Shown here piece after piece: positions 1 to 6,323 of a stretch of 15,700 nucleotides of DNA. Within the stretch, counting starts at the first letter, position 1; each line of letters opens with the position of its first letter. The position numbers and the translations under genes were made by a program. The stretch is from an uncultured Clostridia bacterium (lineage in GTDB: Bacteria; Bacillota; Clostridia; Peptostreptococcales; Anaerovoracaceae). The stretch is taken from assembly GCA_934233735.1 (NCBI GenBank), contig CAKQGQ010000030.1, positions 1 through 15,700 on the forward strand. The letters run 5' to 3'. The notes under the pieces were generated by a model. It worked only from the letters and a program-made list of their open reading frames with translations. It ran no database searches and was not told where the DNA came from.

Positions 1-98
1 TCACCCCAAAGCCTATTCATATCATCAACAATACTTGTTTCCAGAGGAAACCATCTTTCGCCGGCAAGGGCGTCGATGTCTCTCACCTTTTCATTCAT
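1..98 (-). CDS. PF02274-family guanidino-group enzyme, N-terminal fragment (paralog of 1812-2756)
   Basis: Only the first 32 codons plus two bases lie in the window; the rest runs off the left edge. The ATG at 98-96 follows a GGAGG ribosome binding site seven bases upstream. The fragment aligns without gaps to the start of the complete gene at 1812-2756: 19 of 32 residues are identical, including DIDA, GERWFP, ETS, DMN and WG. It is therefore a tandem paralog in the dimethylarginine dimethylaminohydrolase / arginine deiminase / amidinotransferase superfamily. Catalytic residues of this family lie further along and are not visible. A canonical sigma-54 promoter lies 46 bases upstream of the ATG, and the sigma-54 activator gene is immediately upstream on the same strand, so inducible control by that activator is likely. 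The substrate cannot be told from this piece; arginine, a methylated arginine or another guanidino compound are options. Confidence 0.8.
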   Translation of the reverse strand, partial: MNEKVRDIDALAGERWFPLETSIVDDMNRLWG

Positions 99-143
99 AA
101 TTGAACCTCCTGTCTTTTCTTCTGATATCTCCTGCATAATTAT

Positions 144-162
144 AAAGCAATAAATATGCCAA
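144..162 (-). promoter_or_regulatory. sigma-54 (-24/-12) promoter of the paralog at 1-98
   Basis: On the minus strand the sequence reads TTGGCATATTTATTGCTTT. The GG and GC dinucleotides are separated by exactly ten bases and the flanks fit the sigma-54 consensus TGGCAY-R-N4-TTGCW throughout. The predicted start of transcription is near base 135, giving a leader of about 37 bases before the ATG at 98. The gene for a sigma-54 activator ends only about 150 bases upstream. Spacing, match and context together make this a strong call. Confidence 0.9.
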
Positions 163-234
163 AATTTTTTCCGCTTATTTTCGATATGCCGCCGCAAATC
201 TCCTACAACTTCTTTACGTTTACACGAGTTTCGG

Positions 235-297
235 TAAAAAAAATAGTACGCCGTAATAATTTTTTTACCTATCAGTAAAGATTTTTTTACGGCGCAC
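235..297 (-). terminator. Probable terminator after the sigma-54 activator gene; also candidate activator-binding region
   Basis: On the minus strand, downstream of the activator stop codon (313-315), an 11-base arm GTGCGCCGTAA (297-287) can pair with TTACGGCGTAC (256-246) with one G-T pair. The arm is followed by TA and a run of eight T (243-236). That is an intrinsic-terminator layout, although the loop region between the arms is long (about 30 bases) and AT-rich. Inside it, TTTACCTATCAGTAAA (264-279) forms a smaller symmetric element. The same DNA holds repeated ATTTTTTTAC motifs and lies 100-160 bases upstream of the sigma-54 start site, where enhancer sites for such activators usually sit. 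Both roles are possible. Confidence 0.6.
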
Positions 298-312
298 CTT
301 CTTCTCGTTTAC

Positions 313-1788
313 CTATTTTATTTTATACTTTGTGAGCTTGTAATGGAGATTTTGCTTTGTGATTCCTAAAAGCCGCGCTGCGCCCGCAAGACTGTCCGCC
401 TCCTGAACCGCATTCCGAATCATTCTTTCTTCCACTTCTGCTAAGGTCTGATTCAGCGTCTTTCCGGCAAAGGAAATGTCCTCAGCCCATCCCGATTCAC
501 CGAAACGCATCGTATCGCTTTCTTCCGCCGCAAATGCATTTCCTGCCCCTTCGCCGTCCTTCACGCGTCCTGCTGCCAGGGCTTCGGTCGCTTCCCGCGG
601 AACTTCAAGCCATACGGGATTTGCCAAATATTCCGGCAAATCTTTTTTCTGAATAAAACGTGTGGACGCCACATTAAACGCCCCTTCGATGATGTTTTTC
701 AGTTCGCGGACATTGCCCGGCCACGCATAGCTGCGAAACAGTTCTTCAACCTGCTCATCAAGACCCATAATGTCCCGACGCATGCTTTGATTGTAAGCTT
801 CGATAAAACGGTTTGCCATATATAAAATGTCGTCTCTGCGTTCTCTGAGCGGCGGAATGTTTACCTGCACCACACTCAGGCGGTAAAAAAGATCCTCGCG
901 CAGTTTCCCTGCTTTCACGCAGTCCATCGGGCGTTCGTTGACCGCTGAAATTACTTTGATGTCGGTTTTGATCGGCTCATAACCGCCCAGGCGCACGACC
1001 TGTTTTTCTTCGATTGCCTTCAGAATCTTTGCCTGCACATTCATCTCCATTGAGTTGATTTCATCCAGGAATAAAGTCCCTCCGTTTGCAATTTCAAACA
1101 GTCCGGGCTTGTTTTCCGCTCCGGTGTAACTGCCCTTCTTCGTGCCGAACAAAATACTTTCAAGGAGATTCCCCGGTATTGCCGCGCAGTTTTGCGATAC
1201 AAAACGCTTTCCCGCACGCTTGCTGGCCGTGTGAATGGATTCTGCCACAAGTTCTTTGCCCGTTCCGGTCTCTCCATAAATCAGCACTGACGAATCCGTG
1301 TCCGCAATCAGCGGAATTCTCTGCTTGATGTCTTCCATCTGCGGCGACACCGTAATAATATCGTCAACGGTATAAAGACCGCCGCTGTTTGTCTTGAATT
1401 CCTTGGTCTCCAGCGTAATGTCCTGTCTGCGGTACGGAGAATCAATGTAACGCGAAACATCCACTGCCCCTATGATTCGGTTGTTTTCCTTAATCGGCAT
1501 CGTCGTGTTAATCGCACGAATGCTCTGTCCGTCATAGGTTTTCAGCGTCTGATATTCATTGGAAATCGGTTCCCCGCTCCGCAAAACCCTCATAATACTG
1601 CTCGTCTCTTCCGTCAGTTCCGGATAGACCTCAGTGATATGCTTATGCAGGATGTTCTTTTCTTTTAATTTGTTTACATCCGGTCTGTAAGTCGCAAAAT
1701 ACTCGATATAGCCTTTGCTGTCTGTCACCAGAATCCCGTCGATGTAATTGTAAATACTGAGCAGCTGCTCCACATATCTTCTGATCAT
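313..1788 (-). CDS. RocR-like sigma-54-dependent transcriptional activator (PAS, AAA+, Fis HTH)
   Basis: A 491-residue bacterial enhancer-binding protein that uses ATP hydrolysis to open sigma-54 RNA polymerase complexes. Residues about 8-115 form a PAS-like sensor resembling the N-terminal domain of Bacillus RocR, the arginine/ornithine-responsive activator. The AAA+ domain follows: Walker A GETGTGKE at 172-179, a sigma-54 contact loop GSYTGA at 219-224 (usual form GAFTGA), Walker B with LFLDE near 239-243, and the conserved LREDLFYRL at 296-304. A low-complexity linker of about 50 residues (391-445) leads to a Fis-type helix-turn-helix at about 467-488 (GAARLLGITKQNLHYKL). The ATG at 1788 has a GAGAGG site five bases upstream. 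The gene starts 23 bases after the stop of the PF02274 enzyme gene and is probably co-transcribed with it from a sigma-54 promoter, which would give positive feedback. Ligand identity is inferred from similarity and neighbours only. Confidence 0.92.
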   Translation of the reverse strand: MIRRYVEQLLSIYNYIDGILVTDSKGYIEYFATYRPDVNKLKEKNILHKHITEVYPELTEETSSIMRVLRSGEPISNEYQTLKTYDGQSIRAINTTMPIKENNRIIGAVDVSRYIDSPYRRQDITLETKEFKTNSGGLYTVDDIITVSPQMEDIKQRIPLIADTDSSVLIYGETGTGKELVAESIHTASKRAGKRFVSQNCAAIPGNLLESILFGTKKGSYTGAENKPGLFEIANGGTLFLDEINSMEMNVQAKILKAIEEKQVVRLGGYEPIKTDIKVISAVNERPMDCVKAGKLREDLFYRLSVVQVNIPPLRERRDDILYMANRFIEAYNQSMRRDIMGLDEQVEELFRSYAWPGNVRELKNIIEGAFNVASTRFIQKKDLPEYLANPVWLEVPREATEALAAGRVKDGEGAGNAFAAEESDTMRFGESGWAEDISFAGKTLNQTLAEVEERMIRNAVQEADSLAGAARLLGITKQNLHYKLTKYKIK

Positions 1789-1811
1789 CGATTCCTCTCT
1801 TGTATTCTATC

Positions 1812-2756
1812 CTATCCGCGTTTCAGGTATGCCGTAATGCAGTGCAAAGCCCCTCTGCCTTTCATAATCTCTGAAATGTCAGGCGTTTCAACCTTTACGC
1901 CGTTTTTCTCAAGAAGCTCCTGCGTTCTTGGATTTCCCGCCGGCATTACGATATGTCCCGGTTCCAGCGTCACAAAATTGATGCCGAATGTCTCTCTGAC
2001 TTCCGTTCTGGACGGCGCCTCAAGAATCTTATATCCTTTCTTTTTCAGCATATCGATAATGTCATACGGTACCTGACCGGCATGAACCAGCACCATATCA
2101 TCGCTGATTGCATTCATCAGCCCGTCGATATGGATATTGCTGTAAGGCTGCTGCATATGATAAACCTCAACTCCCATGCGCTCAAGCTGGTATTTCACCT
2201 GTGCATAGCCGCTTGCGTTGCATCTTGAACCCGTTGAAAGAATTGCGGTATGGCGGTCTACCCACATTCCGCATGCGCCTTCGAAAATACCGTCTTCTGT
2301 GACAGTTGCCACAATTGGAACGCCAATTTTTGCAAGTGTCTGTGCGACATAGCGTTCTTCACCTCTTCTTGCCGCCATGCCCGGTCTTGCCAAAATCGCG
2401 CCTTCCGGCGTCATAAACACTAGGTCTCTGCAGAAAATCGCATTCGGTCTGTCCTCTCTCTGTTCCTCAACATAGTATACCTTCGCGCCAAAATCCGTAT
2501 AAATCTTCGCAACAGCGTCATGTTGCTTTCTGATCAGCTCCACATCAATCGGTTCATCAGAAAAACGCACCGCCTGCGCATCGAATTTTTCGATTTCTTT
2601 GCCGGGTCTGCGCATCAGGACAGCCTTCAGCGTGTCCACCTCAGAGCAGACTCCCCAGTCTCCCCAGTATTCATTCATGTCTTCCGTAAAACTTGTCTCT
2701 TTTGGAAACCATCTTTCTCCTGGGATTGCATCAATGTCAAACTTATGATTCAGCAT
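1812..2756 (-). CDS. PF02274-family guanidino-group enzyme (dimethylarginine dimethylaminohydrolase / arginine deiminase superfamily)
   Basis: A 314-residue cytoplasmic enzyme of the guanidine-group-modifying superfamily, which attacks the guanidino carbon of arginine-like substrates through a cysteine thiolate. Visible hallmarks are RPNAIFCRDLVF (103-114), FEGACGM (158-164, with the family Glu at 159), NIHIDGLMN (207-215, with His209 and Asp211) and the near-C-terminal nucleophile in GALHCIT (Cys306). The length is longer than typical dimethylargininases and well below arginine deiminase ArcA, so the exact reaction (hydrolase, deiminase or amidinotransferase) is open. The start at 2756 follows AAGGAGG nine bases upstream and matches the N-terminus of the paralog at 1-98. 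The longer open frame to 2945 would overlap the flavoprotein gene and lie upstream of the sigma-54 promoter, so it is not used. The RocR-like activator follows directly, suggesting arginine or guanidino-compound catabolism. Confidence 0.88.
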   Translation of the reverse strand: MLNHKFDIDAIPGERWFPKETSFTEDMNEYWGDWGVCSEVDTLKAVLMRRPGKEIEKFDAQAVRFSDEPIDVELIRKQHDAVAKIYTDFGAKVYYVEEQREDRPNAIFCRDLVFMTPEGAILARPGMAARRGEERYVAQTLAKIGVPIVATVTEDGIFEGACGMWVDRHTAILSTGSRCNASGYAQVKYQLERMGVEVYHMQQPYSNIHIDGLMNAISDDMVLVHAGQVPYDIIDMLKKKGYKILEAPSRTEVRETFGINFVTLEPGHIVMPAGNPRTQELLEKNGVKVETPDISEIMKGRGALHCITAYLKRG

Positions 2757-2796
2757 TACTTTGTTCCTCCTTGTGAAGTTATTTGAAACAAGTAAA

Positions 2797-2813
2797 TGCA
2801 AATTGTGTGCCAA
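2797..2813 (-). promoter_or_regulatory. sigma-54 (-24/-12) promoter of the PF02274 enzyme and activator genes
   Basis: The minus strand reads TTGGCACACAATTTGCA, a full match to the sigma-54 consensus TGGCAC-R-N4-TTGCW with GG and GC exactly ten bases apart. The predicted start of transcription is near 2786, about 30 bases before the ATG at 2756. It sits in the 62-base gap after the flavoprotein stop codon. With the site at 144-162 it makes a matched pair flanking the activator gene. Confidence 0.92.
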
Positions 2814-2818
2814 GACTT

Positions 2819-3358
2819 TTACGCTCCAAAATTTTTTCCGAGCAAATATGCCTTTTGTGGGAATTCCGTCTGCTTGATTTCCTCGAGCACGCTGCATCCT
2901 CCTGCCGCGATAATGCCCGCATCCGACCAGCCGAGATAGCCGCAAATGCCCTTATAGGTTCCGATTGCGCCTGCCGTAACATCCCATTCCGCATCCCCAC
3001 TGGTTAAAAGCAGAGCTGCCTTCTTCGGGGTCTGAATCTGCGCATTGCTTGCGTAAAAGCGGTCAATCGCTGTTTTCAGCTGCGCATTGATGTCGTAATA
3101 GTAAATCGGCGAAACAAAAACCACCGCATCGGCTTCTTTCAGCACCGGATTGATTTGGTTCATGTCATCCTGATATACGCACACGCCGTCCTTTCTGCGG
3201 CAGTGGTCGCAGCCGATGCACGGATGTATGTCCATAAATGCCGTGTCAAATCTTGAAACTTCATGCCCTGCTTCCTTCGCGCCGCGCATGAACTGCTCTG
3301 CCAAATATGCAGATGTACCGTTCTTGTGTGCGCTTCCTGTCATCATTATAATCTTCAT
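2819..3358 (-). CDS. Iron-sulfur flavoprotein (Isf-like) / NADPH-dependent FMN reductase family
   Basis: A 179-residue flavodoxin-fold protein likely to bind FMN and move electrons in the cytoplasm. The phosphate-binding loop is at 8-17 (GSAHKNGTSA), and the second flavin-contacting segment is around 83-100 (SPIYYYDINAQLKTAIDR). Between them lies a compact cysteine cluster, Cys47-x2-Cys50-x2-Cys53-x6-Cys60. This fits the CX2CX2CX4-7C motif described for iron-sulfur flavoproteins of anaerobes, where it carries a [4Fe-4S] cluster; whether a cluster forms here is inference. The ATG at 3358 follows AGGAGG, and an upstream extension to 3427 lacks such a site. The gene has its own sigma-A promoter and lies upstream of, and on the same strand as, the sigma-54-controlled enzyme gene. 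It may thus be a neighbour rather than a working partner. The redox partner and substrate are unknown. Confidence 0.85.
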   Translation of the reverse strand: MKIIMMTGSAHKNGTSAYLAEQFMRGAKEAGHEVSRFDTAFMDIHPCIGCDHCRRKDGVCVYQDDMNQINPVLKEADAVVFVSPIYYYDINAQLKTAIDRFYASNAQIQTPKKAALLLTSGDAEWDVTAGAIGTYKGICGYLGWSDAGIIAAGGCSVLEEIKQTEFPQKAYLLGKNFGA

Positions 3359-3440
3359 TTTGTCTCCGCCTCCTGTTTCCCGTTTTGCGCTTCGTGCGGC
3401 AGCCGAGCGAGTGCATTTCCGCCCCACACTTCATATTTTA

Positions 3441-3469
3441 AGTATACCCGGAAAGGCTTTCTGTGGCAA
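3441..3469 (-). promoter_or_regulatory. sigma-A promoter of the flavoprotein gene
   Basis: On the minus strand TTGCCA (3469-3464) and TATACT (3446-3441) are separated by 17 bases. The predicted start is near 3434, about 75 bases before the ATG at 3358. It is divergent from the plus-strand promoter at 3503-3531. Confidence 0.75.
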
Positions 3470-3497
3470 GGGCGATTTTATGGATGGATTTCGAATT

Positions 3498-3510
3498 TTT
3501 CGTTGCGAAA
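3498..3510. promoter_or_regulatory. Candidate operator palindrome over the -35 of the transport operon
   Basis: TTTCGTTGCGAAA is a perfect inverted repeat (TTTCG, three-base spacer, CGAAA) overlapping the -35 hexamer TTGCGA. Flanking TCGAA elements at 3491-3495 and 3513-3517 add further symmetry. This is a plausible repressor site between the two divergent promoters, but the regulator is not known and the palindrome is short. Confidence 0.35.
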
Positions 3511-3531
3511 CGTCGAATTCTGTTGTATACT
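3503..3531 (+). promoter_or_regulatory. sigma-A promoter of the ABC transporter/capA operon
   Basis: TTGCGA (3503-3508) and TATACT (3526-3531) are separated by 17 bases. The predicted start is near 3538, giving a leader of about 110 bases before the ATG at 3647. Confidence 0.75.
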
Positions 3532-3566
3532 GGACGAAATAAGGCTACAGATTAGGAGTTGAATAC

Positions 3567-3591
3567 AGCTCAGATTCGCTCTGGGCTTTTT
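3567..3591 (+). terminator. Terminator-like hairpin in the leader of the ABC transporter operon (candidate attenuator)
   Basis: GCTCAGA (3568-3574) can pair with TCTGGGC (3580-3586) around a TTCGC loop, with one G-T pair, and is followed by TTTTT (3587-3591). It lies about 30 bases after the predicted transcription start and 55 bases before the first gene. A second symmetric element, TTCTGACTCAGAA (3598-3610), repeats CTCAGA and could pair with parts of the hairpin instead, offering an alternative fold. The stem is short, so termination strength is uncertain. Confidence 0.45.
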
Positions 3592-3646
3592 GTGATGTTC
3601 TGACTCAGAAGGCATCAAATGACAGGGAAGGAGCACTATAGACAAA

Positions 3647-4753
3647 ATGATCGAAATCAGACACTTAAGAAAAGAATATGAAGATATTACCCCGCTGGAA
3701 GATGTCAATGTTACCATCAATTCCGGCGATGTGATTTCCGTAATCGGGCCTTCCGGCACCGGCAAGTCCACTCTGCTGCGATGCATCAACATGCTGGAAC
3801 CACCGACCTCCGGAGAGATTATCGTGGACGGACAAGTCATCAACGACGGCAACTGCGATCTCAATGAGATTCGCAAAAAAATGGGCATGGTATTCCAGTC
3901 CTTTAATCTGTTCGGACATCTGACCGTCATCGAAAACATTATGAATCCGCAGATTACCCTGCTCGGCCGTTCCCGGCAGGAAGCCTATGACAAAGCGATG
4001 TCCCTTTTGAATACCGTCGGCCTCAGCTCCAAGGCATTCAATTATCCCGAAGACCTTTCAGGTGGGCAGCAGCAGCGTATCGCCATCGCCAGAACGCTTG
4101 CCATGGACCCGGACATCATCCTCTTCGACGAGCCGACCAGCGCTTTAGACCCCGGCATGATCGGAGAAGTTCAGGCAGTTATCCGCATGCTGGCAAAATC
4201 GGGCATCACGATGATGATCGTGACCCACGAAATGGATTTTGCAAGGAAAATCGCAAACCGCGTGCTTTTCATGGACGAAGGCGGCATCTACGAAGAAGGG
4301 ACTCCGAAAGAGATTTTCGAGCACCCGCAAAAACCGAATACCATTAAGTTTATCAAGCGCCTCACTTCGCTGACCTATAAGATTGAAACCGTCGATTACG
4401 ACTTTACCGAGGCCTACGACGAGCTGCAGCAGTACGCCGAAAAGCTCCTGATCGAAAATGAGCGAATCAGTGACCTGCAAATCGCACTCGAAGAAATCGT
4501 TGTCAATAATATCATGGAAATGACGGACGAGCCGCAGGTTCTGGTCCGCGTCGACTATTCGGAGAAACTCGACCTTCTCACGCTTAGCATCCGCTACCAG
4601 GGCGAGCATCATGATCCGAAAGATTCGGACAATGAATTGTTCCTGGAAATGCTTGAAGAGCCGACCACCGATGTGCTCGACCAGATCGTCGAGCCGCCTT
4701 TCGGCATTTACAATAACCTGATCCAAATCAATTTCAGATGGGAGGAAGCATAA
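3647..4753 (+). CDS. Polar amino acid ABC transporter ATPase (GlnQ-type) with extra C-terminal domain
   Basis: A 368-residue ATPase that energises uptake through the permease encoded next. Residues 1-240 are a full GlnQ-type domain: Walker A GPSGTGKS at 34-41, Q-loop glutamine in FQSFNLF near 84, signature LSGGQ at 137-141, Walker B IILFDE at 157-162 and H-loop His194. The family normally ends near 240-250. Here about 120 residues follow (245-368). They include a helix IALEEIVVNNIME (279-291) recalling the N-box of RsbW-like GHKL ATPases (HATPase_c_2), then beta-like segments ending NNLIQINFRW. The acidic and glycine ATP-lid motifs of active GHKL enzymes are not evident. The extension may be a degenerate regulatory domain; this is inference. 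A GGAAGGAG site lies 13 bases before the ATG, somewhat far. The next gene starts four bases after this stop. The substrate is probably a polar amino acid. Confidence 0.9.
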   Translation: MIEIRHLRKEYEDITPLEDVNVTINSGDVISVIGPSGTGKSTLLRCINMLEPPTSGEIIVDGQVINDGNCDLNEIRKKMGMVFQSFNLFGHLTVIENIMNPQITLLGRSRQEAYDKAMSLLNTVGLSSKAFNYPEDLSGGQQQRIAIARTLAMDPDIILFDEPTSALDPGMIGEVQAVIRMLAKSGITMMIVTHEMDFARKIANRVLFMDEGGIYEEGTPKEIFEHPQKPNTIKFIKRLTSLTYKIETVDYDFTEAYDELQQYAEKLLIENERISDLQIALEEIVVNNIMEMTDEPQVLVRVDYSEKLDLLTLSIRYQGEHHDPKDSDNELFLEMLEEPTTDVLDQIVEPPFGIYNNLIQINFRWEEA

Positions 4754-4757
4754 ACAT

Positions 4758-6323
4758 ATGAAAAACAACAGAATAACGAAGAACTATGCATCCATCCTGC
4801 TGATGCTGTTTGTGATCGGCCTGATGCTGACCGGCACACTGTCCACCGCTTACGCAGCCGAATATCAGACCATCGCTGACCTCAATGGAAAGAAGATTGG
4901 CGTGCAGACCGGCTGCCTTTATGAAACGCATATCGCGGACAAATGTCCGGATGCGGAAATCCAGTATTTCACCATGCCGCAGGACATGATCCTGGCTCTG
5001 AATTCGCAGAAAATCGACGCTTACCTCATCGAGGAAGTCGGCTACTACGCCACAGCGGCGGCCCATCCCGAGCTTGCAGCCATGAAAGAAAGCGCAGGGC
5101 TTTGCGAAGCGGCTGTCATCATCGGCAATAACGAAAAACAGGAAAAACTCTTAGCGCAGGTCAACGAGTTTATCGCCAACCACGGCCCGAACGGAGACGG
5201 CATGCTCGACGAAATGTACACCTACTGGGTCAAGGACTTTGACGCAGAAACCAGCAAAACCGAGCAGGGCGGCTTCACCGGCGAAAATGGGGAACTGACC
5301 ATCGCCTGTGAGGGCGGATATGAACCGTTTTCTTATGTCAACGAAGACGGCGACAGCGGCTACGATGTGGATTTCATCTTTCGGTTCTGCCGGGAATACG
5401 GCTACACGCCGAATATTCAGCGCGTGGCTTTTGAATCCATCGCGCCGGGCGCGGAATCCGGCAAATACGATATCGGCATGAACATCATCCTCAGCGACGA
5501 AAGAGATGCCAACGCGTGCCTTTCCGATGTTTATTACAGCTGCGATATTTTCATGGTCGTACCGGGCCAAAACGATGATCAGGCAGGCTTTTTTGAGCGC
5601 ATGAAGGATAATTTTGAAAATACCTTTATCAAGGAAAGCCGCTGGAAGCTGTTTGCTTCCGGTGCGGGAATTACGCTGCTCATCACGCTGAGCTCCATCA
5701 TCCTCGGAACCATCATCGGCTTCGTGGTCTTCATGCTCTGCCGCAAAGGAAATCCAATCCTCAACGGTGCGACAAATGCGATGCTCTGGCTGATTCAGGG
5801 CATGCCGACGGTACTGCTTTTGATGATCCTCTACTACATCATCTTCGGCTCTACCAGACTGAGCGGCACTCTCGTTGCGATTGTCGGCTTCACGATGATC
5901 TTTGCCTGTGCGATGTATGATATGCTCTCGGTGGGCTTCGGCGCGATCGGAAACGGCCAGTATGAAGCCGCAACTGCGATGGGCTACAGCAACAACCAGA
6001 GCTTTTTCAAGATTCTGCTGCCGCAGGCTGCGAAACACTTCCTGCCGATTTACAAAGGCGAGGTTGTCACGCTGATCAAGGAAACCTCGGTCGCAGGCTA
6101 TATCGCGATTCAGGATCTGACGAAGATTTCTGACCTCGTGAGAGCCCGTACCTATCAGGCATTCTTTGCCTTGATTTTTACGGCCGTCATATACTTCGTG
6201 ATTTCCGGCATCCTGACCCGAATTGTCGGCATGGTCGAAAAGAAGATTGATCCGAAATCGCGCTCGGTAGAGCAGATTCTCGAGGGAATAAAAATTGAAG
6301 ATAACAGGGGGATACAAAATTGA
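4758..6323 (+). CDS. Amino acid ABC transporter fused substrate-binding protein and permease, with permuted binding lobes
   Basis: A 521-residue membrane protein. Residues 1-33 form a signal peptide ending AYA before AE. Residues 38-160 match the second lobe of a type-3 periplasmic binding protein: the DLNGKKIGVQTG opening, a KIDAYL segment near 85-90 and the LLAQVNEFIA...GMLDEMYTYW end. Residues 178-270 match the first lobe, which normally comes first: ELTIACEGGYEPFSY, GYDVDFIFRF and SDERD near 246-250 (Arg249 corresponds to the usual carboxylate-binding arginine). The permease domain follows, with membrane segments near 299-327, 342-364, 370-395 and 467-490 and an EAA loop at about 401-444 that contacts the ATPase. 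Binding-protein/permease fusions are known from GlnP-type transporters; the lobe order is the oddity. The start ATG is four bases after the ATPase stop, with GGAGG upstream. The substrate is probably an amino acid. Confidence 0.9.
   Translation: MKNNRITKNYASILLMLFVIGLMLTGTLSTAYAAEYQTIADLNGKKIGVQTGCLYETHIADKCPDAEIQYFTMPQDMILALNSQKIDAYLIEEVGYYATAAAHPELAAMKESAGLCEAAVIIGNNEKQEKLLAQVNEFIANHGPNGDGMLDEMYTYWVKDFDAETSKTEQGGFTGENGELTIACEGGYEPFSYVNEDGDSGYDVDFIFRFCREYGYTPNIQRVAFESIAPGAESGKYDIGMNIILSDERDANACLSDVYYSCDIFMVVPGQNDDQAGFFERMKDNFENTFIKESRWKLFASGAGITLLITLSSIILGTIIGFVVFMLCRKGNPILNGATNAMLWLIQGMPTVLLLMILYYIIFGSTRLSGTLVAIVGFTMIFACAMYDMLSVGFGAIGNGQYEAATAMGYSNNQSFFKILLPQAAKHFLPIYKGEVVTLIKETSVAGYIAIQDLTKISDLVRARTYQAFFALIFTAVIYFVISGILTRIVGMVEKKIDPKSRSVEQILEGIKIEDNRGIQN

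Noticed and set aside
2757..2945. N-terminal extension of the PF02274 enzyme frame
   Set aside because: It would overlap the flavoprotein gene and lie upstream of the sigma-54 start site. The ATG at 2756 has a good ribosome binding site and matches the paralog's N-terminus.
3559..3603. Possible 14-residue leader peptide starting at TTG in the transporter leader
   Set aside because: The AGGAG lies directly against the TTG with no spacing, and the peptide has no run of one amino acid that would suggest ribosome-stalling attenuation.
5151..6317. 388-codon open frame antisense to the binding-protein/permease gene
   Set aside because: The product is rich in His, Asp, Glu and Arg with no domain signature, mirroring the coding strand; it is a shadow.
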